A stretch of DNA of 64,000 nucleotides from JBFWRK01 sp050248955 (GTDB lineage Bacteria > Actinomycetota > Acidimicrobiia > Acidimicrobiales > Ilumatobacteraceae): positions 55,224 to 119,223 of the forward strand of contig JBFWRK010000015.1 in NCBI GenBank assembly GCA_050248955.1, read 5' to 3'. A program made the position numbers and the translations under genes. Positions 53,166 through 61,728 of this stretch are shown one piece after another; positions within the stretch are counted from its first letter, which is position 1; every line of letters starts with the position of its first letter. The notes under the pieces are model-generated. The model was not told the DNA's origin and ran no database searches. It was given only the letters and a program-made list of their open reading frames with translations.

Positions 53166-54345
53166 CGACCAGCTGCACACCGACACGATCGCGATCACCG
53201 CCGGACGGGCCGCCAACGGCACGTCGCTCGCCCCACCGATCTGGGCCTCGACGGTCTGGGAGCAGGATTCGCTCGACGAGGCCCGTCGTCGCTCCACCGG
53301 GGCCCGGGCGGGCGGCTTCTACAGCCGCTACGCGAACCCGACCGTCAACGCCTTCGAGGACGCGGTCGCCGCGCTCGAGGGCGCAGAGTCCGCTCTCGCG
53401 TTCGGCTCGGGGATGGGCGCGATCTCGAGTGTGATCCTGGCGCTGTGCTCCCCCGGAGACCACATCGTCTCGCAGCGCCACATCTACTCCGGCACGCAGA
53501 TGTTCCTCCAGGGGCCGTGCGGCCGGCTGGGCATCGAGGTGACGTGGGTCGACGGCGCCGAACCGGGCGCGTTCGCGGCCGCGGTGCGGCCGGGACGGAC
53601 GATGCTCGTGCTCGCGGAGACGCCTGCGAACCCGCAGCTGTCGCTCGTCGACCTCGACGAGCTCGGCGCGATCCGCGGCCCGATCACGGTGGTCGACTCG
53701 ACCTTCGCGACGCCCGCCCTGCAGCAGCCGCTGCGCCACGGGGTGAGCCTGAGCCTCCACTCCGCCACCAAGGGCATCGCCGGGCACAACGACGCATCGC
53801 TCGGTGTCATCGCCGGCGAGAAGGAGCTCGTCGACGACATCTGGCGCTACGCGATCCTCCACGGCGCGACTGCGTCGCCGTACGACGCGCACAACGGCCT
53901 GCGCGGCATCCGCACCCTGCCGGTGCGCGTCGAGCGGGCGAGCGCGACGGCGCTCGCGATCGCCGAGCACCTCCTGCAGCACCCGGCGATCTGCGCCGTC
54001 AACCATCCCGGTCTCGCCTCGCACCCACAGCGAGCGCTGGTCGACCGCCAGATGCGCGGCATCGGCGGCACGCTGCTGAGCTTCGAGCTCGCCGGTGGGC
54101 TCGAGGCGGGGCGCTGCTTCGTCGAATCGGTCGAGCTCGCTCGCCTCGCGTCGTCGCTCGGCGGCCCGGAGACGCTCGTGACGAGCCCGGCGAACTCGAC
54201 CCACGTCGGCCTGACCCGCGAGGAGCTTCGTGACGCCGGCATCGGCCCCGGACTCGTCCGAGTGTCCGTCGGGCTGGAGCACCAGGACGACCTCATCGCC
54301 GACTTCGATCGCGCGCTCGGCAAGCTGACGATCACAGCGGGGTGA
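53158..54345 (+). CDS. Cystathionine gamma-synthase/O-acylhomoserine sulfhydrylase-type PLP enzyme
   Basis: The 395-residue PLP-dependent enzyme of the Cys/Met metabolism family carries YSRYANPTVNAFEDAVAALE at the N-terminus and FGSGMGAISSVILAL. The PLP Lys sits in SLHSATKGIAGHNDASLG. It would convert the O-acylhomoserine made by the upstream enzyme to cystathionine or homocysteine, depending on the thiol used. It starts 8 bases inside the metX gene end, so the two are translationally coupled and share the riboswitch. Its stop overlaps the end of the convergent small membrane gene by 14 bases. Exact activity within the family is uncertain. Confidence 0.92.
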   Translation: MPDDQLHTDTIAITAGRAANGTSLAPPIWASTVWEQDSLDEARRRSTGARAGGFYSRYANPTVNAFEDAVAALEGAESALAFGSGMGAISSVILALCSPGDHIVSQRHIYSGTQMFLQGPCGRLGIEVTWVDGAEPGAFAAAVRPGRTMLVLAETPANPQLSLVDLDELGAIRGPITVVDSTFATPALQQPLRHGVSLSLHSATKGIAGHNDASLGVIAGEKELVDDIWRYAILHGATASPYDAHNGLRGIRTLPVRVERASATALAIAEHLLQHPAICAVNHPGLASHPQRALVDRQMRGIGGTLLSFELAGGLEAGRCFVESVELARLASSLGGPETLVTSPANSTHVGLTREELRDAGIGPGLVRVSVGLEHQDDLIADFDRALGKLTITAG

Positions 54346-54730
54346 TCATCTCCTGCAGCACGGTCACGGCCTTGGACGATTCCGGGATGCGCAACAGGTA
54401 CATCGGGTCGCCGCTCAGCACGAACAACGCCCGGCCCTTCTGCGCGGCGTCGGCCTGGCGGAGCACGCGGTGCGCCTCGTACGGCGTGACCGGTTGGCCG
54501 AGCCCGCGCACGATCAGCTTGACCTCGTTCCCACTGACGATCGCCCGCGCCTCGCGCCAGCGTCCCTCGATCGCACCGCTCGGACGCATCGCCTGGATCC
54601 GGCACGTGAACGCCTTGCCGTCCTTCGCCGACCAGTGCGGCTCGATCCTCACGGCGAGCCAGAACAGCCCCCCGACCGCCGCGGCCGAGAGCACGATCCA
54701 CATCACGTCGACGAGGTCGAAGGCGAACAT
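54332..54730 (-). CDS. Small membrane-anchored protein of unknown function
   Basis: The 132-residue protein has one N-terminal transmembrane helix (VDVMWIVLSAAAVGGLFWLAV) after MFAFDLVD, followed by a soluble domain of about 100 residues with GNEVKLIVRGLGQPVTPYEA and GDPMYLLRIPESSKAV. A GTG 39 bases upstream would add a basic extension, but the ATG gives a cleaner N-terminus. The gene is convergent with the PLP enzyme, whose end it overlaps by 14 bases. I do not recognise a family. Confidence 0.7.
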   Translation of the reverse strand: MFAFDLVDVMWIVLSAAAVGGLFWLAVRIEPHWSAKDGKAFTCRIQAMRPSGAIEGRWREARAIVSGNEVKLIVRGLGQPVTPYEAHRVLRQADAAQKGRALFVLSGDPMYLLRIPESSKAVTVLQEMITPL

Positions 54731-54814
54731 CGCCGCCAGCTTCGCCGATCGGCGGGACAGCCACCACACTCACGTCCTGTGCATCCAACCCTGAGTGCGC
54801 GAGACTCGCCCTCC

Positions 54815-55429
54815 GTGGTCAGGCCCCCCCGTCTCCGCTGGCTCCTCGTGGTCGCGGGTTGCCTCGCGCTCGTCGGCGCGCTCGTCCCGAGCGGCTCGGT
54901 GGCAGCGGCCGGTCACCCGACGCAGTCGTCGTCGATCAACGACACCGCGAGCACCAGGCGGGTGCAGCTGATCGCGGGCGGGCTCGTCGTGCTCGGCATC
55001 GGGCTCATCGGCATCACCGTGTGGTTCTGGCGCTCGACCCGCCCGGACCCCGAGTCGCTCGCGCCGCTCGATCTGATGGGCAAGCGCCGCTGGCGGCGGC
55101 TGGACCCGATCGAGCAGCGCCACCGCCTCGACAGCGTCCGCGCCCATCTGAACGACGAGGCCGCCGAGGCGGCACGGCAGACGGTCCCGCCCGTCCCGGC
55201 GCCGCCGTCGCCAGTGCTCGCGCCGCTTGCGACAGCGTCACCCTCGGCGGACGAACCCGTTGCAGCCGACGCCGGTGTGCCATCACCATCGCTGGCGCCA
55301 TCGCCGTCGATCGTGGCGACGGCGACGGCAACCGGCGAGGACGTGCCGGGGGAGCGTGCCAACGTGCACGGCGATCCCCTCGTGCGGGCCATGGAGCGAG
55401 CGATGGACAAGGACGCCGACCCGGGTTGA
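54815..55429 (+). CDS. Membrane protein with a Pro/Ala-rich cytoplasmic tail
   Basis: The 204-residue protein begins with a signal-like helix (LLVVAGCLALVGALV, residues about 10-28). After a short polar loop comes a second transmembrane helix (LIAGGLVVLGIGLIGITVWFW, residues about 52-74). The rest is a hydrophilic Pro/Ala/Ser-rich tail with RAMERAMDKDADPG at the end. No family is recognised. The GTG at 54815 is chosen since the frame then starts immediately before the first hydrophobic segment. A small gene and an EamA transporter follow on the same strand. Confidence 0.65.
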   Translation: MVRPPRLRWLLVVAGCLALVGALVPSGSVAAAGHPTQSSSINDTASTRRVQLIAGGLVVLGIGLIGITVWFWRSTRPDPESLAPLDLMGKRRWRRLDPIEQRHRLDSVRAHLNDEAAEAARQTVPPVPAPPSPVLAPLATASPSADEPVAADAGVPSPSLAPSPSIVATATATGEDVPGERANVHGDPLVRAMERAMDKDADPG

Positions 55430-55494
55430 CGTCGCGTCGACGTCGCTGAGAACGGGCTCGTCGCGCTGCGGTCTTCCCGGTACCGTGGCTGGCC

Positions 55495-55725
55495 ATGGGA
55501 GCATCGCTCGACATCGACGCCATGATCGCCCGCTTCCGGGAGCGTGCCGGGGCCGTGAAGCGCCGACCGCTCCCACCCGTGGCAGGGGAGGAGCGGCAGC
55601 TGTTCCTCCAGCAGGCGCAGGACGACTTCCAGGACTTCGCGATCATCGGTGATGCAGTCGGCGCCATCGAGGACGGGGTGCTCGTGCTCCGCGTCGATCT
55701 GCGCCCGCCCGACCAGCGCACATGA
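55495..55725 (+). CDS. Small protein preceding the EamA transporter
   Basis: The 76-residue protein begins MGASLDIDAMIARFRERAG and is hydrophilic, with a middle helix (GEERQLFLQQAQDDFQDFA) and a C-terminal strand-like segment (DGVLVLRVDLRP). Its stop overlaps the start of the transporter gene (ATGA), so it is almost certainly translated with it. No known motif is seen. It could be a small accessory protein, but position is the only evidence. Confidence 0.7.
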   Translation: MGASLDIDAMIARFRERAGAVKRRPLPPVAGEERQLFLQQAQDDFQDFAIIGDAVGAIEDGVLVLRVDLRPPDQRT

Positions 55726-56642
55726 TCGCGTCGGCGTACCGCAGCGCGAGCCGACGGTCAGACCTGCCGATCCTCGGTGCGCTCGTCGCCGTCTCGGTGT
55801 GGAGTCTCGGCCCGCTGTTCGTGCGCGGCATCTCGGCGTCGACGCCGACCATCGTGCTGTTCCGGCTCTGGCTCGCCGTGCCCGTGATGGTCAGCCTCGC
55901 CTACGTCACCGGCGGTCGCCTGAGCTGGAACGTGGCACGGGTGACGTTCCTGCCCGGTGCGCTCTTCGCGGTGAGCATGGTGACGAGCTTCGGCTCGTTC
56001 AAGTTGACCTCGATCGCGAATGCGACGTTGATCTCGGCGCTCAGCCCCGCGCTGATCCTGCTCGTGTCGGGGCCGCTGTTCGCGGAGCGTCACAGTGCGA
56101 GGCAGATGGCCGGTGCCGCGCTCGGCATCGGCGGCGTGGCCGTCGTCGTGCTCGGTTCGGGCGCCACGAGTGGTGCCTCCTTCGCCGGCGACGCGCTCGC
56201 GATGGGCAACCTCACGGTCTGGACCGGCTACCTGCTCGTCACGAAGCACCTGCGCGGCAGCGGCATGCACGCCGGGAGCTTCATCTCGACGGTGTTCCTG
56301 TGGTCGGCGATCATCATCACCCCGTGGGCGTTGCTGAGCTCCGACGATCTGGGCGCGATCGGCGGGCGGGATTGGCTGATGCTGGCCGGTCTGGTCTTCC
56401 TGCCGGGGTTGTTCGGCCACGGGTTGATGACCTGGGCGCAGCGCCATCTCGACGTCACGGTCGTGTCGCTGCTGTTGCTCGCCAACCCCGTGCTCTCGAC
56501 GATCGGCGCGTGGTTGATCTACGACCAGGCACTGCGCCCGATCCAGCTCGTGGGCGCGCTGATCCTGATCGGCGGACTCGGCGCGATCGTGGTCGAGCAG
56601 CGCGCGCTGATGGTCGTGGACCCTGTGACGTCGCCCAGCTGA
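55722..56642 (+). CDS. EamA/DMT-superfamily transporter
   Basis: The 306-residue membrane protein has ten predicted helices in two repeats of five, as in EamA (drug/metabolite transporter) proteins. Recognisable segments are TPTIVLFRLWLAVPVMVSLA in the first repeat, LISALSPALILLVSGPLF, VVSLLLLANPVLSTIGAWLI and RPIQLVGALILIGGLGAIVV in the second. EamA proteins export or import small metabolites. The substrate is unknown. It overlaps the preceding small gene by ATGA and ends 58 bases before the tRNA gene. It is the last chromosomal-type gene before the inserted element. Confidence 0.9.
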   Translation: MIASAYRSASRRSDLPILGALVAVSVWSLGPLFVRGISASTPTIVLFRLWLAVPVMVSLAYVTGGRLSWNVARVTFLPGALFAVSMVTSFGSFKLTSIANATLISALSPALILLVSGPLFAERHSARQMAGAALGIGGVAVVVLGSGATSGASFAGDALAMGNLTVWTGYLLVTKHLRGSGMHAGSFISTVFLWSAIIITPWALLSSDDLGAIGGRDWLMLAGLVFLPGLFGHGLMTWAQRHLDVTVVSLLLLANPVLSTIGAWLIYDQALRPIQLVGALILIGGLGAIVVEQRALMVVDPVTSPS

Positions 56643-56659
56643 TGGCACACACGACCGCT

Positions 56660-56690
56660 TGGCCGATCGGTCGGCGGCCTTGCTATCCTG
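56660..56690 (+). promoter_or_regulatory. Predicted tRNA-Gly promoter
   Basis: TTGGCC (56660-56665) and TATCCT (56685-56690) are 19 bases apart. The -10 ends 10 bases before the tRNA 5' end, a usual spacing for a short-leader stable RNA gene. Confidence 0.5.
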
Positions 56691-56700
56691 CTCACGCAAC

Positions 56701-56773
56701 GCGGACGTGGCTCAGCTGGTAGAGCATCACCTTGCCAAGGTGAGGGTCGCGGGTTCGAATCCCGTCGTCCGCT
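56701..56773 (+). tRNA. tRNA-Gly (anticodon GCC)
   Basis: The cloverleaf is complete. The 7-bp acceptor stem pairs GCGGACG with CGTCCGC. The D-arm contains CTCAGCTGGTAGAG. The anticodon arm CACCTTGCCAAGGTG presents GCC, and the T-arm is GCGGGTTCGAATCCCGT. CCA is not encoded. An integrase gene lies about 210 bases downstream, so the 3' half is a likely integration site. Confidence 0.97.
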
Positions 56774-56788
56774 CCGGGTAAATGCCCA

Positions 56789-56820
56789 GGTCAGGAGCCT
56801 TTTTCGGAGGGCTCTTGACC
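56789..56820 (+). terminator. Stem-loop downstream of tRNA-Gly
   Basis: GGTCAGGAGCC (56789-56799) pairs with GGCTCTTGACC (56810-56820) over 11 bp with one G-U pair. The loop contains TTTTT. No U-tract follows, so it may be a weak terminator or an integrase-related hairpin. A 13-base tandem repeat of GGTCTACCATT follows at 56838-56862. Confidence 0.5.
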
Positions 56821-56980
56821 AGCTCTCCCTCGGGGGTGGTCTACCATTTTGGTCTACCATTCCGCCGGGTTTCCTGCCGAGCCGTCGTGGCTGCAGTCTC
56901 ACCTGCTCGTTACGCGCTGTAGCGGGTGTCGCGCTCCGCCTGCGTGTCGGGTGGGGTCAGTGGCGGAGGTGGTGGCAGCC

Positions 56981-58183
56981 ATGACCTCGATCTCATCTGA
57001 TGCCGTCTCGGCGCGCCCGGGTCGCCGCTCGAAGGGCCCGCGTCCCCAGGGGACGGGTGGGGTGGTGGCGTTGCGCGAGGGCGTGTGGCGTGTCGACATC
57101 GAGATCAGTCGCGATCCGGTCACGGGTCGTCGTCGCCGGATGTCGCGTCGGGTGCGGGGCAGCCGCGAGGACGCCGAGGCCGTGCTGGTGAAGCTCCGTG
57201 TCGCCAGCGACGACCGACGGCTGCCGCTTCCAGGGACCTCGGCGCGCACGGTGCGGGCCGCGCTTGACGCCTATGTCGCCGACGCCGAGTCGGGCGTGAT
57301 CGAGCTTGCTCCCAAGACCGTCGTGACTACCCGGTCGGCGTGCGGCACGATCTGCGCGACCGAGCTCCCCGATGGCCGCGTGTTCGGCGGCATCGCGCTG
57401 TCGAAGCTGGGCTGGGCCGACATCGAGGCGCTCTACCGGGCGATGCGCGACGCCGGCCAGACCGCGGCGACGGTGCGCCGCAAGGCCACCGTGCTCGCGC
57501 AAGGTCTGGACCGTGCCCGCAAGCATGGGTTGTTGGAGCACAACCCGGCGAGGGACGCTTCCCGACCCAAGACGGTGCGCTCCAAGCCTCACTCGCCGGG
57601 CAAGGGCGACGTCGCTGCCGTCGTCGCTCGCGCCAAAGCGATCGACGCCGAGATCGCCGATGCGGCGATCATCCTGGCGGCCACTGGGATGCGGATGGGG
57701 GAGCTGCTCGGCCTGCAGTGGGCCGAGGTCGACCTCGCAGCCGGGCAGGTCGTCGTGTGCTGGTCGATCACCGACGGCGGACCGAGAGTGGGGATCCTGC
57801 GTAAGCCGACCAAGCGATCGGACTGGCGAGATGTCCCGCTGACCGAGGCTGCGGCCGCTGCGTTCGATCGGCAGGCGCAGCGTTGCCGCGACCGCTTCGA
57901 GATCGAACCGACCCCAGAGCACTACGCGTTCCCCGGCCTGCGCGGCCCGGATGTCGCGCACCGGCCCGACACGTTCGGTGATCGCTGGGCACACGCTCGT
58001 GGCGACTCGTCGACGACGTTCTTGCATCTGCGTCACTTCGTGGCCACCGCGATGCTCGATGCTGGCGAGGACTACCGCACCGTGGCCGACATCTTAGGAA
58101 ACAGCGAGACCACCTTGCGGCTGCACTACGACGGTCGAACGAACCTCAACAAGCGTCGCGCCGTGTCCGCGCTCGAACTGTGA
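56981..58183 (+). CDS. Tyrosine-recombinase integrase
   Basis: This 400-residue site-specific tyrosine recombinase probably inserted the element into tRNA-Gly. The N-terminal region has a basic DNA-binding part (SRDPVTGRRRRMSRRVRGS), then a core-binding domain (VADAESGVIELAPKTV onward). The catalytic domain shows the first Arg in ATGMRMGELLGLQW, the LHLRHF box, GNSETTLRLHYDGRT with the nucleophile Tyr, and DAGEDYRTVADILG. The box reads L-H-L-R-H where H-x-L-R-H is usual, so its first His may be replaced. The ATG at 56981 is preferred because the earlier part of the frame is not integrase-like. The excisionase-like gene follows. Confidence 0.93.
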   Translation: MTSISSDAVSARPGRRSKGPRPQGTGGVVALREGVWRVDIEISRDPVTGRRRRMSRRVRGSREDAEAVLVKLRVASDDRRLPLPGTSARTVRAALDAYVADAESGVIELAPKTVVTTRSACGTICATELPDGRVFGGIALSKLGWADIEALYRAMRDAGQTAATVRRKATVLAQGLDRARKHGLLEHNPARDASRPKTVRSKPHSPGKGDVAAVVARAKAIDAEIADAAIILAATGMRMGELLGLQWAEVDLAAGQVVVCWSITDGGPRVGILRKPTKRSDWRDVPLTEAAAAAFDRQAQRCRDRFEIEPTPEHYAFPGLRGPDVAHRPDTFGDRWAHARGDSSTTFLHLRHFVATAMLDAGEDYRTVADILGNSETTLRLHYDGRTNLNKRRAVSALEL

Positions 58184-58238
58184 GCGTTGCGTCCGACAGA
58201 TGTCGCGCCACGGTCCGACGCGGGGTGGGTACACGGGC

Positions 58239-58493
58239 ATGAGCAGCAACAACGGGCCAACCACTGCGGCGCCGCATCGCTCGATGTTCGTCCGAGTCGA
58301 AGACGCCGCCCAGCTATTGGGCATCTCGCGATCGTTCGCCTACGACATGGCGAACCTGTGGATCAAAACCGGCGGCACCGACGGCCTCCCGGCTGTTCGG
58401 CTAGGCCGCCGGTTGCTCGTCCAGCGAGCTGCCCTCGAACGATGGGCCAACGCCGATCGCGGCACGTCCACGCACCTGGACGCCGACCGCTGA
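58239..58493 (+). CDS. Excisionase-like helix-turn-helix protein
   Basis: The 84-residue protein has a MerR/excisionase-type helix-turn-helix: VRVEDAAQLLGISRSFAYDM, then GLPAVRLGRRLLVQRAALER. This is the fold of small phage and plasmid excisionases and DNA-binding directionality factors. It could control integrase direction or transcription of the element. The ATG at 58239 is preferred over one at 58200 because it is nearer to the usual start. It lies downstream of the integrase, whereas xis genes more often precede int. The next small gene follows after 9 bases. Confidence 0.8.
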   Translation: MSSNNGPTTAAPHRSMFVRVEDAAQLLGISRSFAYDMANLWIKTGGTDGLPAVRLGRRLLVQRAALERWANADRGTSTHLDADR

Positions 58494-58502
58494 CAGAGGA
58501 CA

Positions 58503-58889
58503 ATGACGCCGCAGCACACAGAAGCCGGTTGTCGCGCTTCGAGCAACCCTGAGCGGGTGGGCGATGCGCAGGCGATAGCGACTGTGTCGCGGTCGTTTGC
58601 TGATGCTCCCGACGGGCCGTTCTACGAATTGTGGGTCGATCAGCTGCGGAGCGAACCGAAGCCGCATGTCGGCTCCCGCGTCTACCGAGTATCGGCCTCG
58701 ACGGAATCGGAGAGCTACACAGTGCTGCACGTGTCGGGCGTTCGCTCCGATGACAAGGGCGTGACCTGGTCGGTCTCGCTCCAGGCGGGCGACGAGCTCC
58801 GCATCGTTGGCAGCGTCGAGATCGACGGGACGATGGCGGAACCCGCAAGGTGTACGTGCGAGAGCAGGTCACTGACGATGCGGAAGTAG
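58503..58889 (+). CDS. Hypothetical element protein
   Basis: The 128-residue reading frame, on the element, follows the HTH gene by 9 bases. It starts with MTPQHTEAGCRASSN and includes FYELWVDQLRSEPKPHVGSR and SVSLQAGDELRIVGSVEID. It has no membrane segment or known motif. The base composition is a little less GC-rich than in the chromosomal genes. It may be a real accessory protein, but the evidence is an open frame and position only. Confidence 0.5.
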   Translation: MTPQHTEAGCRASSNPERVGDAQAIATVSRSFADAPDGPFYELWVDQLRSEPKPHVGSRVYRVSASTESESYTVLHVSGVRSDDKGVTWSVSLQAGDELRIVGSVEIDGTMAEPARCTCESRSLTMRK

Positions 58890-59237
58890 CGGCGCGTGCG
58901 ACAGCGGAACCCGCACCGACGTGTGCGCGACGGACATCTTGGACAGAATCCTGAGGTTTCTGAGACGCACCGATCTGTAGTGATGCGCTAGCTCAGCGCC
59001 CGGAGGTACGCGCACAGATGGCGTCCAGGAGCCGGCGTTTGGTGCTACTCGAACCGGACCGCCCCGCGGGGACGTTCTGGGACGCGATCAGTGCCAGCGC
59101 GCTGCAGCTAACCGCCGAGCGCCGCGTGCTTGCTGAAGCAGGTATCCGGCGGCGACGGTGTGAGCAACTTCAACGGGGCTTGCGTCCAGCACCCTCACCG
59201 TAGTGACCAGTGTTTACGCGTGGGCAAGGATTCTGTC
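58890..59237. other. Spacer without supported gene upstream of SNF2 helicase
   Basis: The 348 bases between the hypothetical gene and the helicase contain a short frame (59018-59203, + strand, 61 codons) that is not supported by any motif or by a good start. No convincing promoter or repeat was recognised. An earlier TTG start of the helicase at 59130 is possible. Confidence 0.6.
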
Positions 59238-61472
59238 GTGAAGGCAGCCTGGCCACCACCTGAGCAGTTTGATCGCGTCCAGTTGCCTGAGACGATTCTC
59301 GATCGGCGCACTCTCCGGCGATGGTTGTCTCAACGGTTGATCGATCTTGAGCGGCGTTCGGATGACGCGACGTCAGCTCGGGGTTCGCTCGAAATGCCCA
59401 TCGTTCAGGCTCATGCGGCGCGGGTCGCGGAGCACATCAGGCTCCGGCTTGCAGACATGCCGATCGAGGCACTGGCACAGCCGGGTTCAGGGTTGCGACT
59501 CGGTCCGCTTCGTGACGCTGGCGTGTCTCGCGTGGGAGATGTGCTTCGGCTCGGCCGGGAGGGTTTGCTCGCGCTCGACGGCGTCGGAGAAGCAACCGCG
59601 GAGCCGATTCTGCAGCTGGCACGTTCCGAACAGGAGCCAACTGCTCGCGATGTGGTGCTGCCTGCGAATCCGGCGCAGTGGTTGCCTTCGGATCGTTCGC
59701 TGGTCAGTGCACTCCTTCGCTTCGCGCCACTGGCAGCCTTCCTCGGAATCCCGGACATCAGTGCCGCTGCGGAGCTGGCGAGCTACCTACGCGAGCTTTG
59801 GCGCGCGACCGGTTGGTTTCGATGGATCGTCGCGCCCACGTCGAAAAGGCAGCACCTTCTCGACTGCGGACGTGCCGCGCGGCGGCGCTACTCGCAGCTG
59901 GAACGGAGTGGAGGACTCGCCCGGCTCGGCCAGGGCAGCGCCGGAGCTGCTCTTGCCAGCCATCCACGCACCGACGAACTGGCGACGCTCTGGCGCGTCG
60001 ACGCCGCTCACCTCGGCGCGCTGCTGCAACAGACGCTGCGCGGTCAAGCCGCGTCGCCCGTCCGAGAGCTTCTCGATCAGGTGGGCAGGCCCGCCGGCGT
60101 CCCGTCGGATCTTGTTGTTCGCATCGCGTCGAAACAGTTGCACCTGGAAACCTTCAAAGGTGTGCTGCGGCCGTATCAAGAGTTCGGCGCGAAGTTCCTC
60201 GTCGTTGCTGAACGGGCGCTGCTGGGAGACGACATGGGGCTCGGCAAGACCGCCCAGGCGCTCGCCGCGGTGAGCCACGTGGTGTCCTCTCACGGAGGCC
60301 GAGCGTTGGCTGTCGTGCCAGCGTCGCTCGTCGACAACTGGGTTCGAGAGATCGATCACTTCACCCACCTCCAGTCGTGGCAGTACCGCGGACCGATGAG
60401 AGCGGACGCACTTCGAAGCTGGGCCAGTGGCGTCGGCATTCTCGTGTGCTCGTACGAGCTTGCGGCTGATCTTGTGGAACAGCCGTTGCCGACCCTCGCG
60501 ATGGTGGTCGTCGACGAGGCCCACATGTCCAAGAACCTCGACGCTCGCCGCTCGCGTGCCACGCGCCAGCTCGTTGCCAAAGCTCCCTTCGGTGCGCTGC
60601 TCACGGGCACACCAATCGAGAATCGGGCGCGCGACATGCTCAACCTGATCGGGCACCTCGACCGACAACTGTACGACCAGCTTCGTCGACAATTCGACGA
60701 CGGGGACAACGCGATGAACAGCCCACGAGCGTTCCGCTCCGCAGTCGCGTCTCGCTACCTCCGACGGAACCAGACCGAGGTTCTCGACGAACTCCCCGGT
60801 ATCGAAGCGATGGACGAGTTGATCACGATTGGTCAAGTTGAGCGGGACGCCTATCGACGCGAGATCACCGGGAACCAACTGGCGCGGGCGCGGCGAGCCG
60901 CGGCGTCAGCGAACGGACGTGACTCGGCCAAAGTGAAGAGGCTCGGCAACATCGCCGGCGACTGCCGCGCGAACGGTCGGAAGCTTCTGGTGTTTTCATA
61001 CTTCCTGGACGTGCTCGCTGCTGTCGCAGAAGAGATCGGTGACGAGTGCACCGTCCTCGACGGGTCCGTTCCCGTCCCGGCCCGCATGGCGACAGTCGAT
61101 CGGTTCACGGCGACCGCTGGGTTCTCGGCCCTCGCCCTTCAGATCACGTCGATGGGGCAGGGCGTCAACTTGCAGGCGGCATCGGTTGTCGTGCTCATGG
61201 AACCGCAGCTCAAGCCCAGCACCGAGAGGCAGGCCGTCGCGCGAGCGCACCGAATGGGCCAGACCGAGATGGTGCTCGTCTACCGGCTGATCGCGGCAGA
61301 CACGGTTGAGGAACGACTCATTGAAATGCTCGGACGAAAAGAGGACATCTTCGAGAACCTCGCCGAGATCAGCGAACTCGCGGAAAGCACGTCGGACGCT
61401 ACGGACCCCGGTATCAGCGAATCGGACCTACTCCGATACGAGCAACGACGATTGGCTTCCTCCGAGCATTGA
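59238..61472 (+). CDS. SNF2-family helicase-like ATPase with helix-hairpin-helix N-terminus
   Basis: The 744-residue Swi2/Snf2 superfamily protein has an N-terminal helix-hairpin-helix segment (RVGDVLRLGREGLLALDGVG). The ATPase has motif I GDDMGLGKTAQALAA, motif II VVVDEAHMSKN (DEAH), motif III LLTGTPIENRARDM, and the C-terminal RecA lobe with motif V LQITSMGQGVNLQAASVVVL and motif VI RQAVARAHRMGQTE. It would translocate on DNA or remodel protein-DNA complexes. The GTG at 59238 has AAGGA 7 bases upstream. An upstream GTG at 59220 and TTG at 59130 lack this. Such proteins occur in bacterial defence systems and mobile elements. It is rich in non-GC third positions compared with the core genes. 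Confidence 0.9.
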   Translation: MKAAWPPPEQFDRVQLPETILDRRTLRRWLSQRLIDLERRSDDATSARGSLEMPIVQAHAARVAEHIRLRLADMPIEALAQPGSGLRLGPLRDAGVSRVGDVLRLGREGLLALDGVGEATAEPILQLARSEQEPTARDVVLPANPAQWLPSDRSLVSALLRFAPLAAFLGIPDISAAAELASYLRELWRATGWFRWIVAPTSKRQHLLDCGRAARRRYSQLERSGGLARLGQGSAGAALASHPRTDELATLWRVDAAHLGALLQQTLRGQAASPVRELLDQVGRPAGVPSDLVVRIASKQLHLETFKGVLRPYQEFGAKFLVVAERALLGDDMGLGKTAQALAAVSHVVSSHGGRALAVVPASLVDNWVREIDHFTHLQSWQYRGPMRADALRSWASGVGILVCSYELAADLVEQPLPTLAMVVVDEAHMSKNLDARRSRATRQLVAKAPFGALLTGTPIENRARDMLNLIGHLDRQLYDQLRRQFDDGDNAMNSPRAFRSAVASRYLRRNQTEVLDELPGIEAMDELITIGQVERDAYRREITGNQLARARRAAASANGRDSAKVKRLGNIAGDCRANGRKLLVFSYFLDVLAAVAEEIGDECTVLDGSVPVPARMATVDRFTATAGFSALALQITSMGQGVNLQAASVVVLMEPQLKPSTERQAVARAHRMGQTEMVLVYRLIAADTVEERLIEMLGRKEDIFENLAEISELAESTSDATDPGISESDLLRYEQRRLASSEH

Positions 61473-61728
61473 CCCGCCTTCAAACCGGCGGTAGGTGACG
61501 CTCAACGATGCCGACGGACGGAGTGGTATGGGGCACTCCGTATGGGCCGCAGTGCAGCGCGCGCCGTTGCTCCTGCTAGCCCGTCATCGACACCCGTAGG
61601 TCGTGCGTCCGCTTCTGTCGCCGGCAGGTTTGGACACGGGCTGACGCGGTTGCCAGGTCGGCCCCGACTTCCGACTTTCGACTGCCGATGTCCGATGAGG
61701 CTGGCCATCGTGAAGATCCCGGCTTCAC

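Noticed and set aside
56838..56862. Attachment-site core made of the GGTCTACCATT tandem repeat
   Set aside because: The tandem copy is next to the tRNA but no matching copy was found at the other end, so the att role is not supported.
59018..59203. 61-codon frame upstream of the SNF2 gene
   Set aside because: It has no motif, no ribosome-binding site and no neighbour support. It is listed only as part of the spacer.
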